Assembly (NCBI GenBank): GCA_003451675.1
Contig: DMCY01000071.1
Span: 1-55,177, forward strand
Length of the DNA: 55,177 bases
Direction: 5' to 3'
Source of the DNA: Candidatus Atribacteria bacterium
Lineage (GTDB): Bacteria > Atribacterota > JS1 > SB-45 > 34-128
Shown here: positions 32,934 to 42,178 of the stretch, piece by piece
How positions within the stretch are numbered: the first letter of the stretch is position 1
Layout: each line of letters starts with the position of its first letter
Position numbers and translations under genes: made by a program
Notes under the pieces: generated by a model
Told to the model about the DNA's origin: nothing
Databases searched by the model: none
What the model saw: only the letters and a program-made list of their open reading frames with translations

Positions 32934-33728
32934 ATGAATAAAACAGTTAACCACGAAAATAAATTTAAGTATCCCATTCATTCAGTAGAAAATGCCTTTT
33001 CTCTTCTGGAGGTTTTAGCAGATAACGGGTTAGAATTAGGGATTTCCGAGCTTTGTAAAAAAATAGCTCTTCCTAAAGGAACGGTGCATCGCCTGTTGGG
33101 AACCCTAAAAAACCTTGGCTATATAGAACAAAATTCCCAGAATCGCAAATATTACCTCACAGTTAAAATCTTTAAATTAGGGACAGCAGTTACAGATAAA
33201 ATCGGCTTAGTACAAATTATCCCTTATATGAAAGAACTTTCTCAACAATTTAACGAAACAGTCAACTTAGCCATTCTGGATAGAGATGAAATTACCTATC
33301 TGTATAGTGTAGGCAGTGATAATACCCTTAAATTAGATTTAAAGATTGGTTCTAATCAACCTGCTTATTGTGCTGCTGTAGGGAAAGTCTTGTTAGCTTA
33401 TTTGGGCGAGCAGGACTTAGTTAGTTATCTGGAGAGGGTAAAATTAAAATCTTATACCCCTTATACTATTACCAGTAAAGAACATTTAAAGAAAGACCTA
33501 AAATTAATTAGAGATAAGGGTTATAGTTTTATTAGTGAGGAGTATATGCAGGGAGTATCTTGTGTGGCTGTCCCCTTAAAAGATCAGCAAGGAAAAGTTT
33601 GTGCTGGTTTAAGTTTTAGCGTTCCCACAGTTAGAATGGATAAAGAAAAACTGTCTTTATTAATAAATTCCCTAATTTCTACAGCTAAAAAAATTACCAT
33701 ACTAGGTTTTTTAAAAAGTAAATTTTGA
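32934..33728 (+). CDS. IclR-family transcriptional regulator
   Basis: A 264-residue regulator. The winged helix-turn-helix is at about residues 15-80 (ENAFSLLEVLADNGLELGI, then LPKGTVHRLLGTLKNLGYIE). The effector domain follows, with DRDEITYLYSVGS, YCAAVGKVLLAYL and SFISEEYMQGVSCVAVPL, typical of IclR ligand pockets. It precedes the iorAB-aminotransferase-buk-ptb genes on the same strand, separated by 165 bases that contain a dyad repeat. It is therefore the likely controller of that pathway, with an aryl or acyl acid as a plausible effector. The ribosome site is weak. Confidence 0.87.
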   Translation: MNKTVNHENKFKYPIHSVENAFSLLEVLADNGLELGISELCKKIALPKGTVHRLLGTLKNLGYIEQNSQNRKYYLTVKIFKLGTAVTDKIGLVQIIPYMKELSQQFNETVNLAILDRDEITYLYSVGSDNTLKLDLKIGSNQPAYCAAVGKVLLAYLGEQDLVSYLERVKLKSYTPYTITSKEHLKKDLKLIRDKGYSFISEEYMQGVSCVAVPLKDQQGKVCAGLSFSVPTVRMDKEKLSLLINSLISTAKKITILGFLKSKF

Positions 33729-33870
33729 TTAGTTAGCTAGTTAGTTGGTTACCTGGTTACTTGGTTGAGGAATGGGTATATTGAAGAATTAAAATAAACT
33801 AATTAACCAACTAACTGGCTAACCGGGTAACTGGTTAACTAAATGCTGATAACTAAACTACGGGATACGA
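33727..33870. repeat. Third copy of GTTA-type dyad repeat
   Basis: The left arm contains GTTAGTTGGTTACCTGG and TTACTTGGTTGAGG; the right arm contains CTAATTAACCAACTAAC, TGGCTAACCGGGTAAC and TGGTTAACTAA. The centre GAGGAATGGGTATATTG resembles that of the copy at 27118-27240. The arms are roughly complementary over about 40 bases and could form a cruciform or hairpin between the IclR and iorA genes. The element begins within two bases of the IclR stop codon. Confidence 0.7.
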
Positions 33871-33893
33871 AATAAAAAATTAGGAGGAAGAAA

Positions 33894-35765
33894 TTGAAAG
33901 TAAAAGAAATTTTAACCGAAAAAGAAGGAGGAAAATTATTTTTACTGGGCAATGAAGCTGCTGTCCGAGGTGCACTGGAAGGCGGTGTTTCGGTAGCATC
34001 TACTTATCCCGGCACCCCTTCCTCAGAGATAGGAGATGTGTTTTATAAAATTGCCCGGGAAGCAGGAGTATATTTTGAATTTTCTTCCAACGAGAAAGTG
34101 GCATTAGAAGTTTCCACTGCAGCCGCAGCCGCTGGATTACGTTCCTTTGTTTTTATGAAACATGTGGGATTAAATGTAGCGGCAGATTCTTTTATGAGCA
34201 CAGTTTATACCGGGGTGCGGGGAGGAATGATTGTCTTATCTGCCGATGACCCTTCTATGTACTCATCTCAAAACGAACAGGACAACCGTATTATGGCCCG
34301 CTTAGCAGGGATTCCTCTACTCGAACCCTCTAATCCGCAAGAAGTAAAAGACCTGATGAAATTTGGCTTTGAGTTATCGGAGCAATTTAAGATTCCAATA
34401 CTTATGCGTACTACTACCAGAATCTCCCATATGCGGGGAGTGGTAAATTTAGGACCAATAGTTTCCGGAAAAGAAAAAGGGGTCTTTAAGAAAGATCCGG
34501 CCCAATTTGTAGTGATGCCGGCTAATATGGTCGCAAGAAGAAAAGAATTAATTGAAAAATTAACTCGGATCAAGGAAATTGCCAATAACTCTACCCTTAA
34601 TAAGATAATTGATAAAGGTGGGAACAGATTTGGGATTGTAACCAGCGGTAGTGCTTACAATTATGTAATGGATGTGGTTAGTGAGAATAATCTAAAAGTG
34701 AAAATTTTAAAACTAACTTTTTCCTATCCTTTTCCGGAAAAATTAGTCTTAGATTTTATAAACAGTGTGGATAATATATTGGTGGTAGAAGAAGTAGAAC
34801 CGGTAATGGAAAATGAAGTTTTGGCCATAATAGGAAAGTATAATCTAAGAAAAAAAGTATATGGCAAGTTAGACGGGACTCTCCCTAGAATTTATGAATA
34901 TAATCCGGATATTGTTTCAGCAGGGATGGCAAAAATAATAAATAAAGAATTTATCAAAAGAGGAAAGTTTCGCACTGAACTTCCTTTGCCTTTACGTCCA
35001 CCGGTACTCTGTCCCGGATGTCCTCACCGTGCAACTTCCTTTGCCCTAAAGAAAGCTATAAAAAAATTAAAATTAACAGAAGAAGATATAATCTATTCCA
35101 GTGATATAGGATGTTATGCCTTAGCCATTCAAGCACCTTATAAAATGGCTGATTACTGTATATCAATGGGATCGAGTATCGGTATTGGCTGTGGATTTAC
35201 CAAGGCAACTAACCAGAAAGTTATTTCTTTTATCGGAGATTCTACCTTCTTTCATGCGGGGATGCCTGGCTTAGCCAATGCCATTCATAATAAAGATAAA
35301 CTTTTATTGGTGGTTTTGGACAATAGAATAACCGGAATGACCGGTGGACAGACTAATCCGGGGGTACCAATAGATGGAATGGGAAATATTGCCCTCGAGG
35401 TATCAATAGAAGATATTGCTCGAGGAACGGGAGCAGGATTTGTTGAAACTATTGACCCGGTTGATTTGAAAAAGACAGAAGAAATATTTAAGGAAGCCCT
35501 GCAATTTGAAGGTGTGGCAGTAGTTATTACCAAACACCCCTGTGCCATGATTACTGATGCGGAAAACAGAAAAAAAGGTATAAACATTAAATATACTATT
35601 AATCAGGAAGAGTGCAGTAAATGCTTAATCTGCGTGAAGAATTTTACCTGCCCGGCTATTTATATAGAAAAAGATGGTTCTGTTAATATCAACCCATTGT
35701 TATGTGATGGTTGTGGAGTTTGTGCCCAGGTATGTCCAAAAAAAGCGATAGAGGTGAAAAAATGA
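33894..35765 (+). CDS. iorA: Indolepyruvate ferredoxin oxidoreductase, alpha subunit
   Basis: A 623-residue oxygen-sensitive enzyme subunit that oxidatively decarboxylates aryl pyruvates to aryl-acetyl-CoA, reducing ferredoxin. The N-terminal pyrimidine-binding domain has LLGNEAAVRGALEGGV and STYPGTPSSEI. The thiamine-diphosphate motif starts at FIGDSTFFHAGMPGL near residue 445 and ends at LLVVLDNRITGMTGGQTNPG. The CPGCPHR motif precedes it. Two iron-sulfur cluster motifs close the protein: CSKCLICVKNFTCP and CDGCGVCAQVCPKKA. It starts with TTG, supported by AGGAGG 6 bases upstream, and overlaps iorB by four bases. Aryl specificity is inferred from family; branched 2-oxo acids are possible. 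Confidence 0.93.
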   Translation: MKVKEILTEKEGGKLFLLGNEAAVRGALEGGVSVASTYPGTPSSEIGDVFYKIAREAGVYFEFSSNEKVALEVSTAAAAAGLRSFVFMKHVGLNVAADSFMSTVYTGVRGGMIVLSADDPSMYSSQNEQDNRIMARLAGIPLLEPSNPQEVKDLMKFGFELSEQFKIPILMRTTTRISHMRGVVNLGPIVSGKEKGVFKKDPAQFVVMPANMVARRKELIEKLTRIKEIANNSTLNKIIDKGGNRFGIVTSGSAYNYVMDVVSENNLKVKILKLTFSYPFPEKLVLDFINSVDNILVVEEVEPVMENEVLAIIGKYNLRKKVYGKLDGTLPRIYEYNPDIVSAGMAKIINKEFIKRGKFRTELPLPLRPPVLCPGCPHRATSFALKKAIKKLKLTEEDIIYSSDIGCYALAIQAPYKMADYCISMGSSIGIGCGFTKATNQKVISFIGDSTFFHAGMPGLANAIHNKDKLLLVVLDNRITGMTGGQTNPGVPIDGMGNIALEVSIEDIARGTGAGFVETIDPVDLKKTEEIFKEALQFEGVAVVITKHPCAMITDAENRKKGINIKYTINQEECSKCLICVKNFTCPAIYIEKDGSVNINPLLCDGCGVCAQVCPKKAIEVKK

Positions 35766-36376
35766 AAAATATATATAAGATTCAGCTTATTGGAGTAGGG
35801 GGTCAAGGCACGGTTAAGGCCTCTACTATTGTGGGAGAAGCAGCGATGAAAAAGGGTTTGAATGTGGTGATGAGTGAAGTTCATGGAATGGCTCAAAGAG
35901 GGGGAACAGTAGTAACCGAACTTAAAATTGGTGAAGCACACAGTCCTCTAATTGAAGAGGGGGCAGCGGATTTATTGATTGCCTTTGAACCGACGGAAGC
36001 TCTAAGGTCTTTAAATAAAGTAGGTAGAGATTCTTTTGTTATCGTAAATAGTTCTCCTATTGTACCCTTTACTGTTTCACTCGGTATCTCTGAATATCCT
36101 GAATTATCTTCTGTCTTTGAAGAATTGAAAGCTAAAATAAATAATTTATTAATAATTGATGCCCAGAAAATAGCTAAAGAAGCAGGAAGTATTATCTCGG
36201 AAAATATGGTTCTGCTCGGAGCAGCAGTTGCTACTCCTGAATTTCCTATAGATAAGAATTTAATTATTCAGTCTATGAAAGAAAACTTACCTCCCAAAAG
36301 TATTGAGACTAATTTAAAAGCTTTTGAAAGTGGATTTGAACTAGCAAAAAAGGGAGGGGAAAGTATTGGAATTTAA
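35762..36376 (+). CDS. iorB: Indolepyruvate ferredoxin oxidoreductase, beta subunit
   Basis: A 204-residue gamma/beta-type subunit of the 2-oxoacid oxidoreductase. The N-terminal IQLIGVGGQGTVKAS is the signature glycine loop, and SEVHGMAQRGGTVVTELKIG is diagnostic for IorB. ATG at 35762 overlaps the iorA stop as ATGA, with AGAGGTG 7 bases before it, so translation is coupled. An upstream in-frame start lies inside iorA and is rejected. The aminotransferase gene begins before the iorB stop. Confidence 0.92.
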   Translation: MKNIYKIQLIGVGGQGTVKASTIVGEAAMKKGLNVVMSEVHGMAQRGGTVVTELKIGEAHSPLIEEGAADLLIAFEPTEALRSLNKVGRDSFVIVNSSPIVPFTVSLGISEYPELSSVFEELKAKINNLLIIDAQKIAKEAGSIISENMVLLGAAVATPEFPIDKNLIIQSMKENLPPKSIETNLKAFESGFELAKKGGESIGI

Positions 36377-37529
36377 TGTTAATTTAAAGAAAATAAAACC
36401 TTCAGGTATAAGAAAACTGTTTGATTTAGCTCAAGGGAAAAAAGATTTAGTCAGTTTTGGGATAGGAGAGCCCGATTTTATTACTCCCACCCATATTCGG
36501 GAGGCAGCTAAACAAGCTTTGAATGAAGGTTACACTCGCTATACCCCTAATTTAGGATTTCCAGAATTTAGAGAGGCCTTAGCTAATAAATTAAAACAGA
36601 AGAATAAAATCTCGGTTACACCCGATGAAGTAGTAGTAACTTCCGGAGGAACTGAAGCATTATTTTTTGCTTTTTACACTCTTACTAATCCTGGAGACGA
36701 GATAATCATTCCTGATCCTGGTTTTGTGACTTACGAATCCCAGGTGTATCTTGCGGGAGGGACACCGGTACATCTTCCTTTGCGGGGAGAAAACAATTTT
36801 CATCCCGATTTAGAAGAATTGAAGAATTGTATCACCCCTAAAACCAGAGCAATCCTCCTAAATTCTCCCAGTAATCCTACCGGAGCTGCTTTTAATGAAG
36901 ATGAATTGTTAGCTATTGCTCAATTAGCCCGGGAAAAAGATTTATTTGTGATTAGCGATGAACTATATGAAGATATAATCTATGATGGCAGAGAACATAT
37001 CAGCATTGCTTCTTTGCCGGGGATGAAAGAAAGAACTATTAGTATATTTGGCTTTTCCAAGAGTTATGCTATGACCGGATGGAGATTGGCTTATCTTGCT
37101 GCCTCTCTTAATTTAGTGAAAGAGATAGCAAAATTATTACAAAATACTTCCGTATGTGCAAATTCCATAGCTCAAAGAGCGGGCTTGGCAGCAATCCGGG
37201 GTTCACAGGATTGTGTTAAGGAAATGTTTACCTCTTATAATGAAAGAAGAAATGTTTTAGTTAAAGGGTTAAACGAAATTAAAGGATTAAGCTGTCATGC
37301 ACCTGAAGGTACTTTTTATGCCTTCGTAAATATTAAAGAGACTGGAATGTCCGCTGAAGAGTTATCCATGTACCTCTTAGAAGAATGTAAAATAGTGACT
37401 GTTCCCGGCACTGCCTTCGGTGCACAAGGAGAAGGATATATTCGCCTTTCTTTTGCTACCTCTTTAGAAGATATTAAAGAAGGAATAAGGAGAATAAAGA
37501 AGGGAATAGAAAAAATATCTAGTCGTTAG
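36366..37529 (+). CDS. Pyridoxal-phosphate aminotransferase, class I (aromatic/aspartate type)
   Basis: A 387-residue fold-type I aminotransferase. The start FNVNLKKIKPSGIRKLFDLA, the PLP region SGGTEALFFAF and NSPSNPTGAAF, the Asp/Tyr pair ISDELYEDIIYDG, and the Schiff-base Lys in FGFSKSYAMTGWRLAYL are all present. A C-terminal Arg, in YIRLSFATS, binds the substrate carboxylate. The TTG start at 36366 has GGGAGGGG upstream and lies 11 bases inside iorB, so the genes are coupled. In this operon it probably converts aromatic (or branched) amino acids to the 2-oxo acids used by IorAB. Confidence 0.9.
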   Translation: MEFNVNLKKIKPSGIRKLFDLAQGKKDLVSFGIGEPDFITPTHIREAAKQALNEGYTRYTPNLGFPEFREALANKLKQKNKISVTPDEVVVTSGGTEALFFAFYTLTNPGDEIIIPDPGFVTYESQVYLAGGTPVHLPLRGENNFHPDLEELKNCITPKTRAILLNSPSNPTGAAFNEDELLAIAQLAREKDLFVISDELYEDIIYDGREHISIASLPGMKERTISIFGFSKSYAMTGWRLAYLAASLNLVKEIAKLLQNTSVCANSIAQRAGLAAIRGSQDCVKEMFTSYNERRNVLVKGLNEIKGLSCHAPEGTFYAFVNIKETGMSAEELSMYLLEECKIVTVPGTAFGAQGEGYIRLSFATSLEDIKEGIRRIKKGIEKISSR

Positions 37530-37567
37530 GATTTAGCTAACTAACTAACTAATTTATGGAGGAAAAT

Positions 37568-38635
37568 ATGAAAGAAAATATTTTGGTAATTAATCCCGGT
37601 TCAACTTCCACTAAGATTGCTTTATTCAATTTAGAGGCCGAAGAAATTGCTAGTGAATCTATTAATCATACCGCAGAAGAAATTTCTCAATTTCATTCTA
37701 TTATAGATCAGGCTCCGGAAAGAAAAAAGATAGTGTTAGAGGTATTAAAGAAGCACAATATCGATTTAAGTTCCTTTAAAGCGGTTATAGGACGAGGGGG
37801 AATATTAAAACCGTTAGAAGCCGGAACCTACACTATAAACGATAAGCTTATAGAAGATTTAAAAAATTCTCCCAGGGAACATGCCTCTAATTTAGGAGGG
37901 ATTATTGCCCGTGAAATAGCTGAAGAAATTGATGTTCCTGCCTATATTGCTGACCCTGTCTCTGTTGATGAATTTACCGATATTGCCCGGATATCCGGGA
38001 TAAAAGGGATAGAAAGGGAATCCCTGCTTCATACTTTAAATATCCGGGCTAATGCTTTCCGTTACGCTAAAGAGCAAGGGAAAAAACTCGAAGAACTAAA
38101 TCTTATTGTAGCCCATCTAGGTGGAGGGATATCTATAGCCCCGATTAAAAAAGGAAAAATTGTGGATGTAAATAATGCCAATGATGGAGGACCTTTTTCG
38201 CCCGAACGGACCGGTTCCCTCCCTAATAAGGCTCTAATTCATCTGTGTTATTCCGGCAAATATTCAGAAAAAGAATTAATCAAGCTTATTACTCATCAGG
38301 GTGGACTCGTCTCTCATTTGGGGACCAATGATGTAAGGGAAGTAGTGAAGAAAATGGAGCAGGGAGATAATTATGCCAAGTTGGTTTTTGAAGCGATGTG
38401 TTATCAAATTGCCAAAGAAATTGGAGCAATGGCTACAGTATTAAAAGGAAAAATTGAAGCGATTGTTCTTACCGGAGGTATAGCTCATAATAAAATTTTA
38501 GTAAAAAAGATAAAGGACCGAGTGGGCTGGATAGCACCACTTGTGGTTTATCCGGGAGAAGAAGAGATGAAGGCATTGGCTCAGGCAGTTATAAGAGTGG
38601 TAAATGAAGTAGAGAAAACAAAAACATATTCCTAA
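37568..38635 (+). CDS. buk: Butyrate kinase-family acyl kinase
   Basis: A 355-residue acetate/butyrate kinase-family enzyme that makes ATP from an acyl phosphate. The ASKHA-fold motifs are INPGSTSTKIALF near residue 6, VAHLGGGISIAPIKKG near 180, and VLTGGIAHNKILVKKI near 295. NDGGPFSPERTGSLP is the butyrate kinase signature. ATG at 37568 has GGAGG 5 bases before it; an in-frame ATG at 37556 lacks a ribosome site. Buk acts on several short, branched and aryl acyl phosphates. With the next gene it would turn the acyl-CoA made by IorAB into acid and ATP. Confidence 0.92.
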   Translation: MKENILVINPGSTSTKIALFNLEAEEIASESINHTAEEISQFHSIIDQAPERKKIVLEVLKKHNIDLSSFKAVIGRGGILKPLEAGTYTINDKLIEDLKNSPREHASNLGGIIAREIAEEIDVPAYIADPVSVDEFTDIARISGIKGIERESLLHTLNIRANAFRYAKEQGKKLEELNLIVAHLGGGISIAPIKKGKIVDVNNANDGGPFSPERTGSLPNKALIHLCYSGKYSEKELIKLITHQGGLVSHLGTNDVREVVKKMEQGDNYAKLVFEAMCYQIAKEIGAMATVLKGKIEAIVLTGGIAHNKILVKKIKDRVGWIAPLVVYPGEEEMKALAQAVIRVVNEVEKTKTYS

Positions 38636-38700
38636 GATTGATCTTTAATCTGTATATTTGTATACTAGTAAAACGTTTCCTTAATAAGGTTATAATGATT

Positions 38701-38781
38701 TGTCATTGCGAGTGATAGCGAAGCAATCTCAAGTCTTTACAAATAAGGGATTGCTTCGTCACTTCGCTCCTCGCAATGACA
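38701..38781. repeat. TGTCATTGCGAG palindromic interspersed repeat
   Basis: TGTCATTGCGAG (38701-38712) and its exact complement CTCGCAATGACA (38770-38781) bound the element. Inside, GAAGCAATC on the left pairs with GATTGCTTC on the right, so most of the 81 bases fold as one hairpin. The sequence closely matches a palindromic repeat found interspersed in many unrelated bacteria. It interrupts the buk-ptb intergenic space. Confidence 0.8.
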
Positions 38782-38877
38782 GAATGAAATGTAAAGATAT
38801 TTGGAAAACGAACTACTAGTTTTAATTAGTGTAATCTGTTTTGTAATCTAAGTAATCTGTGTATAGGAGGTTCGAAA

Positions 38878-39777
38878 ATGATAAAAAATTTTAAAGAATT
38901 ATTTGAAAATTTAAAAATTAAAGGAAGAGAAAAAATTATCGTTGCCGGCGGAGAAGATATTGAAACCTTAAAAGCCCTAAAAAATTGTTACGACTATGGA
39001 TTTGGAGAAGGAATTCTTGTGGGAGATGAGGTGGAAATAGAAAAATCTATTTCTATATTAGGGGAAAGCGATTTTATAAAAGAGATTATCGGAGCAAAAG
39101 ATGACAAAGATAAAGCTCGAAAGGCAGTAGAAAAAGTAAAAGAAGGAGGGACGCTCCTTAAAGGGAAGATTAAAACTGCTACTCTTTTAAAAGCAGTGTT
39201 AAATAAAGAATGGGGTTTAAGGACTGATAAAATCGTCAGTGATGTTTTTATCTTTGAAGATAAAAGAGAAGGAAATTCCAAATTGGTATTAATGAGTGAT
39301 GGGGGAGTAAATCTCAAACCGGATGTGAAGACTTTAGTTGCAATTATAAATAATGCTGTTGAAGTTGCCCTAAAACTGGGGATAGAAATTCCCAAAGTTG
39401 CCCTTTTAGCTGCTGTGGAAACCATAAATCCTGATATGGAAGAGACCATCAAAGCTGGGATGATTTCCAAAATGAATGAAAGAAAACAGATTACCGGCTG
39501 CATCATTGATGGGCCGTTGGCGTTAGATAATGCTATTTCAGAATTTGCTGCCCAGAAAAAGGGAATTACCTCGTTGGTGGCGGGTAACGCAGATATTTTA
39601 ATTGTTCCTGATATTGCTGCCGGAAATATCTTTGGCAAAGCACTTACCTATTATGCCAATTACCAGGTAGGACATACATTAGTGGGGACAAAGGCTCCGG
39701 TAATAATACCCTCCCGAGCAGACAAAAGTGAGGTTAAATTAAATTGCATCGCCGTCTCTATCTTATGCAGTAATTAA
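38878..39777 (+). CDS. ptb: Phosphate butyryltransferase-family acyltransferase
   Basis: A 299-residue phosphotransacylase that swaps CoA for phosphate on an acyl-CoA. The family features are IVAGGEDIETLKALKN at the start, EGGTLLKGKIKTATLLKAVL near residue 90, TGCIIDGPLALDNAIS near 205 and ILIVPDIAAGNIFGKALTY near 245. Length matches butyryl/branched-chain transferases. AGGAGG precedes the ATG. Gene order buk then ptb is reversed relative to the classical clostridial ptb-buk, and a palindromic repeat separates them. The convergent phoU gene ends 5 bases away. Confidence 0.9.
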   Translation: MIKNFKELFENLKIKGREKIIVAGGEDIETLKALKNCYDYGFGEGILVGDEVEIEKSISILGESDFIKEIIGAKDDKDKARKAVEKVKEGGTLLKGKIKTATLLKAVLNKEWGLRTDKIVSDVFIFEDKREGNSKLVLMSDGGVNLKPDVKTLVAIINNAVEVALKLGIEIPKVALLAAVETINPDMEETIKAGMISKMNERKQITGCIIDGPLALDNAISEFAAQKKGITSLVAGNADILIVPDIAAGNIFGKALTYYANYQVGHTLVGTKAPVIIPSRADKSEVKLNCIAVSILCSN

Positions 39778-39781
39778 GAAA

Positions 39782-40444
39782 TTATTTTTCCTGATTGGGA
39801 TGTTTTATATTTTTCCCATTTAATATATACACTACTTCCTCACTTATATTAGTAGCTAAGTCTGCTATTCTTTCCAGATGACGTCCCACCAAGATCAATT
39901 CTATCGCTCTTTTTATAGTTCTGGGATCCTCTATCATATAAGTTAAAAGTTCTCTGAATATTTGGTCATTTAAATCATCAACCAAATTATCTCTTTCCCC
40001 GATTCTTTTAGCGAGAAGAGAATCTTTATTTACAAGAGAATCTATCGAAGTTCTCACCATCTCTTGAGCCAATTCTGCCATTCGGGGGATATCAATTAAG
40101 GGTTTAAGTAAGGGTTGCTTTATTAATTCAAGTGTCCTTTGTGAAATATTTACCGCTTGGTCTGCTACTCTTTCTAAATGACTGATAATTTTCATAGTAG
40201 AAGTAATAAATCTTAAATCAACAGCCATAGGCTGTTTTAAGGCCAAAAGTTTTAAACATTGATTATTTATTTCTATCTCCAAAAGGTTAATCTCACTATC
40301 TCGGTCTATTACTTCCTGGGCTAAAGTTGAATTTCTTTCTACTAAAGCTTTTATTGATTTGGCAATTGCTTCTTCAGCCAAAGAAGCCATTTTTAATAAA
40401 TTTTCTTTTAGAGCATTTAATTCTTGGTCAAATTGTCTTTCCAT
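39782..40444 (-). CDS. phoU: Phosphate transport regulator PhoU
   Basis: A 220-residue cytosolic all-helical protein with two PhoU three-helix repeats. Metal-binding stretches RDSEINLLEIEI and RFITSTMKIISHLERVADQAVNI mark the first repeat, and RDNLVDDLNDQIFRELL with LILVGRHLERIADLATNISE marks the second. I chose ATG at 40444 because GAGGAGG lies 7 bases upstream; an in-frame start at 40474 covers that site. It signals between the Pst importer and PhoR. The gene is last in pstSCAB-phoU, 100 bases after pstB. Confidence 0.9.
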   Translation of the reverse strand: MERQFDQELNALKENLLKMASLAEEAIAKSIKALVERNSTLAQEVIDRDSEINLLEIEINNQCLKLLALKQPMAVDLRFITSTMKIISHLERVADQAVNISQRTLELIKQPLLKPLIDIPRMAELAQEMVRTSIDSLVNKDSLLAKRIGERDNLVDDLNDQIFRELLTYMIEDPRTIKRAIELILVGRHLERIADLATNISEEVVYILNGKNIKHPNQEK

Positions 40445-40544
40445 CTTTTTATCCTCCTCGTTATTTTGATTCAAAGAACCATCTCTTAATTTATTACTAA
40501 TTGTGTATTTTGCATTTTGTATTTGTAACTAACGACTAATTTAT

Positions 40545-41330
40545 TTATCCAAAGCGGCCGGTAATATAATCTTCGGTAATTTTTTGGCTGGGGTTAGTGA
40601 AAATCTTTTCGGTCTTATCAAATTCAATTAATTCTCCCAACATCAAGAAAGCTGTTAAACCTGAAACACGTGCGGCTTGCTGCATATTATGGGTGACAAT
40701 AACTATAGTGTATTTTGCTTTTAACTTCTGAATTAATTCCTCGATCTTAGCCGTAGCGATAGGGTCTAAAGCAGAACAGGGTTCATCAAAAAGGATTACT
40801 TCAGGTTTAATAGCCAGAGCCCGGGCAATACATAGTCGTTGTTGCTGTCCGCCCGATAGATCTAAAGCGGGGGTATTCAGCCGATCTTTAACTTCTTCCC
40901 ATAAAGCAGCAGCTTGCAAACTATCCTCTACCCGTTCTCTCAACTCATCTTTGTTTTTAATGAGACCATTAATTTTGAGCCCATAAGCCACATTTTCGAA
41001 GATAGATTTAGGAAAAGGATTTGGTCTTTGAAAGACCATTCCTATTTTTCTTCGAATTTCTACCACATCTACATCTTCAGCGTAGATATTTTTGTGATTG
41101 AATAAAATGTCTCCTTCTATCTTTGTCCCTGAAATAATATCATTCATTCTATTAAGAGTTCTAATAAAAGTGGATTTACCACATCCCGAGGGACCTATAA
41201 TAGCAGTTACCGCATTGCTTTTTATAATAAGATTTATATTTTTTAGCACTTGATTTGTTCCATAGAAAAAATTTAGATTTTTGACCTGCATCTTTATATT
41301 ATTTTTGTTTTGTATGATTTTGTCTACCAT
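40545..41330 (-). CDS. pstB: Phosphate ABC importer ATPase PstB
   Basis: A 261-residue ATPase of the high-affinity phosphate importer. Walker [20 protein letters not shown], the PstB-specific [21 protein letters not shown], signature [17 protein letters not shown], Walker [15 protein letters not shown] and [10 protein letters not shown] at the C-terminus are all standard. The start overlaps the end of pstA by 7 bases, with AGGAG 7 bases upstream of the ATG. Function and operon position are secure. Confidence 0.95.
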   Translation of the reverse strand: MVDKIIQNKNNIKMQVKNLNFFYGTNQVLKNINLIIKSNAVTAIIGPSGCGKSTFIRTLNRMNDIISGTKIEGDILFNHKNIYAEDVDVVEIRRKIGMVFQRPNPFPKSIFENVAYGLKINGLIKNKDELRERVEDSLQAAALWEEVKDRLNTPALDLSGGQQQRLCIARALAIKPEVILFDEPCSALDPIATAKIEELIQKLKAKYTIVIVTHNMQQAARVSGLTAFLMLGELIEFDKTEKIFTNPSQKITEDYITGRFG

Positions 41331-42178
41331 TTTTTACTCCTTCTAAATCGATTGCGTAAAATGAAGGCAATTAAATTTAACCCTAAAACCAGAAGAACTA
41401 AAACTAAAGCTGTTCCGTAGGCAATAGGTACCTGAGATTCAGGATGAGTACCTTCGGTCATTAAGGCATAAATATGATAAGGCAAAGTTTGAACTTCACT
41501 GAAAATAGAGTCAGGAAGCCGCATAGTATAAAAAGTTGTTGCTGTAAAGAGAATAGGGGCTGTTTCTCCTGCTGCTCGCCCAATAGAAAGTATTGAACCG
41601 GTTAAGATACCAGAAATTGAATTAGGTAAAACGACCTTCTGAATAGTTTGCCACTTAGTAGCCCCCAAAGCTAAAGATGCTTCCCGGAAAGATTGAGGAA
41701 CCGCTGAAAGAGCTTCCTCGCTCGCTCGAATTATAGTAGGTAAGATTAATATGCCTAAAGTTAAACTTCCTGAAAGGATAGAAACACCAAAATTTAGAAA
41801 TTTTACAAATATTGCCAGACCAAAAAGTCCAAAGACTACCGACGGTACCCCGGCTAAATTATTAACACCTACCCGAATTATCCTTACTAAGCGATTTTGG
41901 GCTGAATATTCAGTTAAATATATGGCGGCAGAGGTTCCCAGAGGGAGAGCAAAACAAATTGCCCCAATAGTTAGATAAAGAGTGCCCAGGATGGCAGGAA
42001 AGATTCCACCGGCAGTCATTCCTTTTTGGGGCATCTGGGTTAGGAATTGCCAATTAATCACTTTTATCCCTCTAAAAATAATAAAATAAAATATAATAAG
42101 AACACAAGATAAAATTATTGCTACCATTGATATAAGGAATAAGTAACCTAATTTTTCTTTATACCTTCTTTTTTTCAT
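41324..42178 (-). CDS. pstA: Phosphate ABC importer permease PstA
   Basis: A 284-residue membrane protein with six hydrophobic helices. Family motifs [18 protein letters not shown] near residue 55, [17 protein letters not shown] near 110 and the EAA loop [22 protein letters not shown] near 165 are present. [13 protein letters not shown] follows, as in other PstA proteins. Its ATG overlaps the pstC stop by four bases, so the two permeases are coupled, and pstB overlaps its end. Confidence 0.94.
   Translation of the reverse strand: MKKRRYKEKLGYLFLISMVAIILSCVLIIFYFIIFRGIKVINWQFLTQMPQKGMTAGGIFPAILGTLYLTIGAICFALPLGTSAAIYLTEYSAQNRLVRIIRVGVNNLAGVPSVVFGLFGLAIFVKFLNFGVSILSGSLTLGILILPTIIRASEEALSAVPQSFREASLALGATKWQTIQKVVLPNSISGILTGSILSIGRAAGETAPILFTATTFYTMRLPDSIFSEVQTLPYHIYALMTEGTHPESQVPIAYGTALVLVLLVLGLNLIAFILRNRFRRSKKW

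Noticed and set aside
38665..38680. AAAACGTTT word as a third LacI operator
   Set aside because: It lacks the CTTAAACGTTAAAG flanks, lies within the buk-ptb gap and matches only the common AACGTT core.
38994..39638. Long minus-strand open frame of 214 codons
   Set aside because: It lies wholly opposite ptb, whose protein has clear family motifs; the antisense translation is Ser/Pro/Ile-rich without any recognisable domain.
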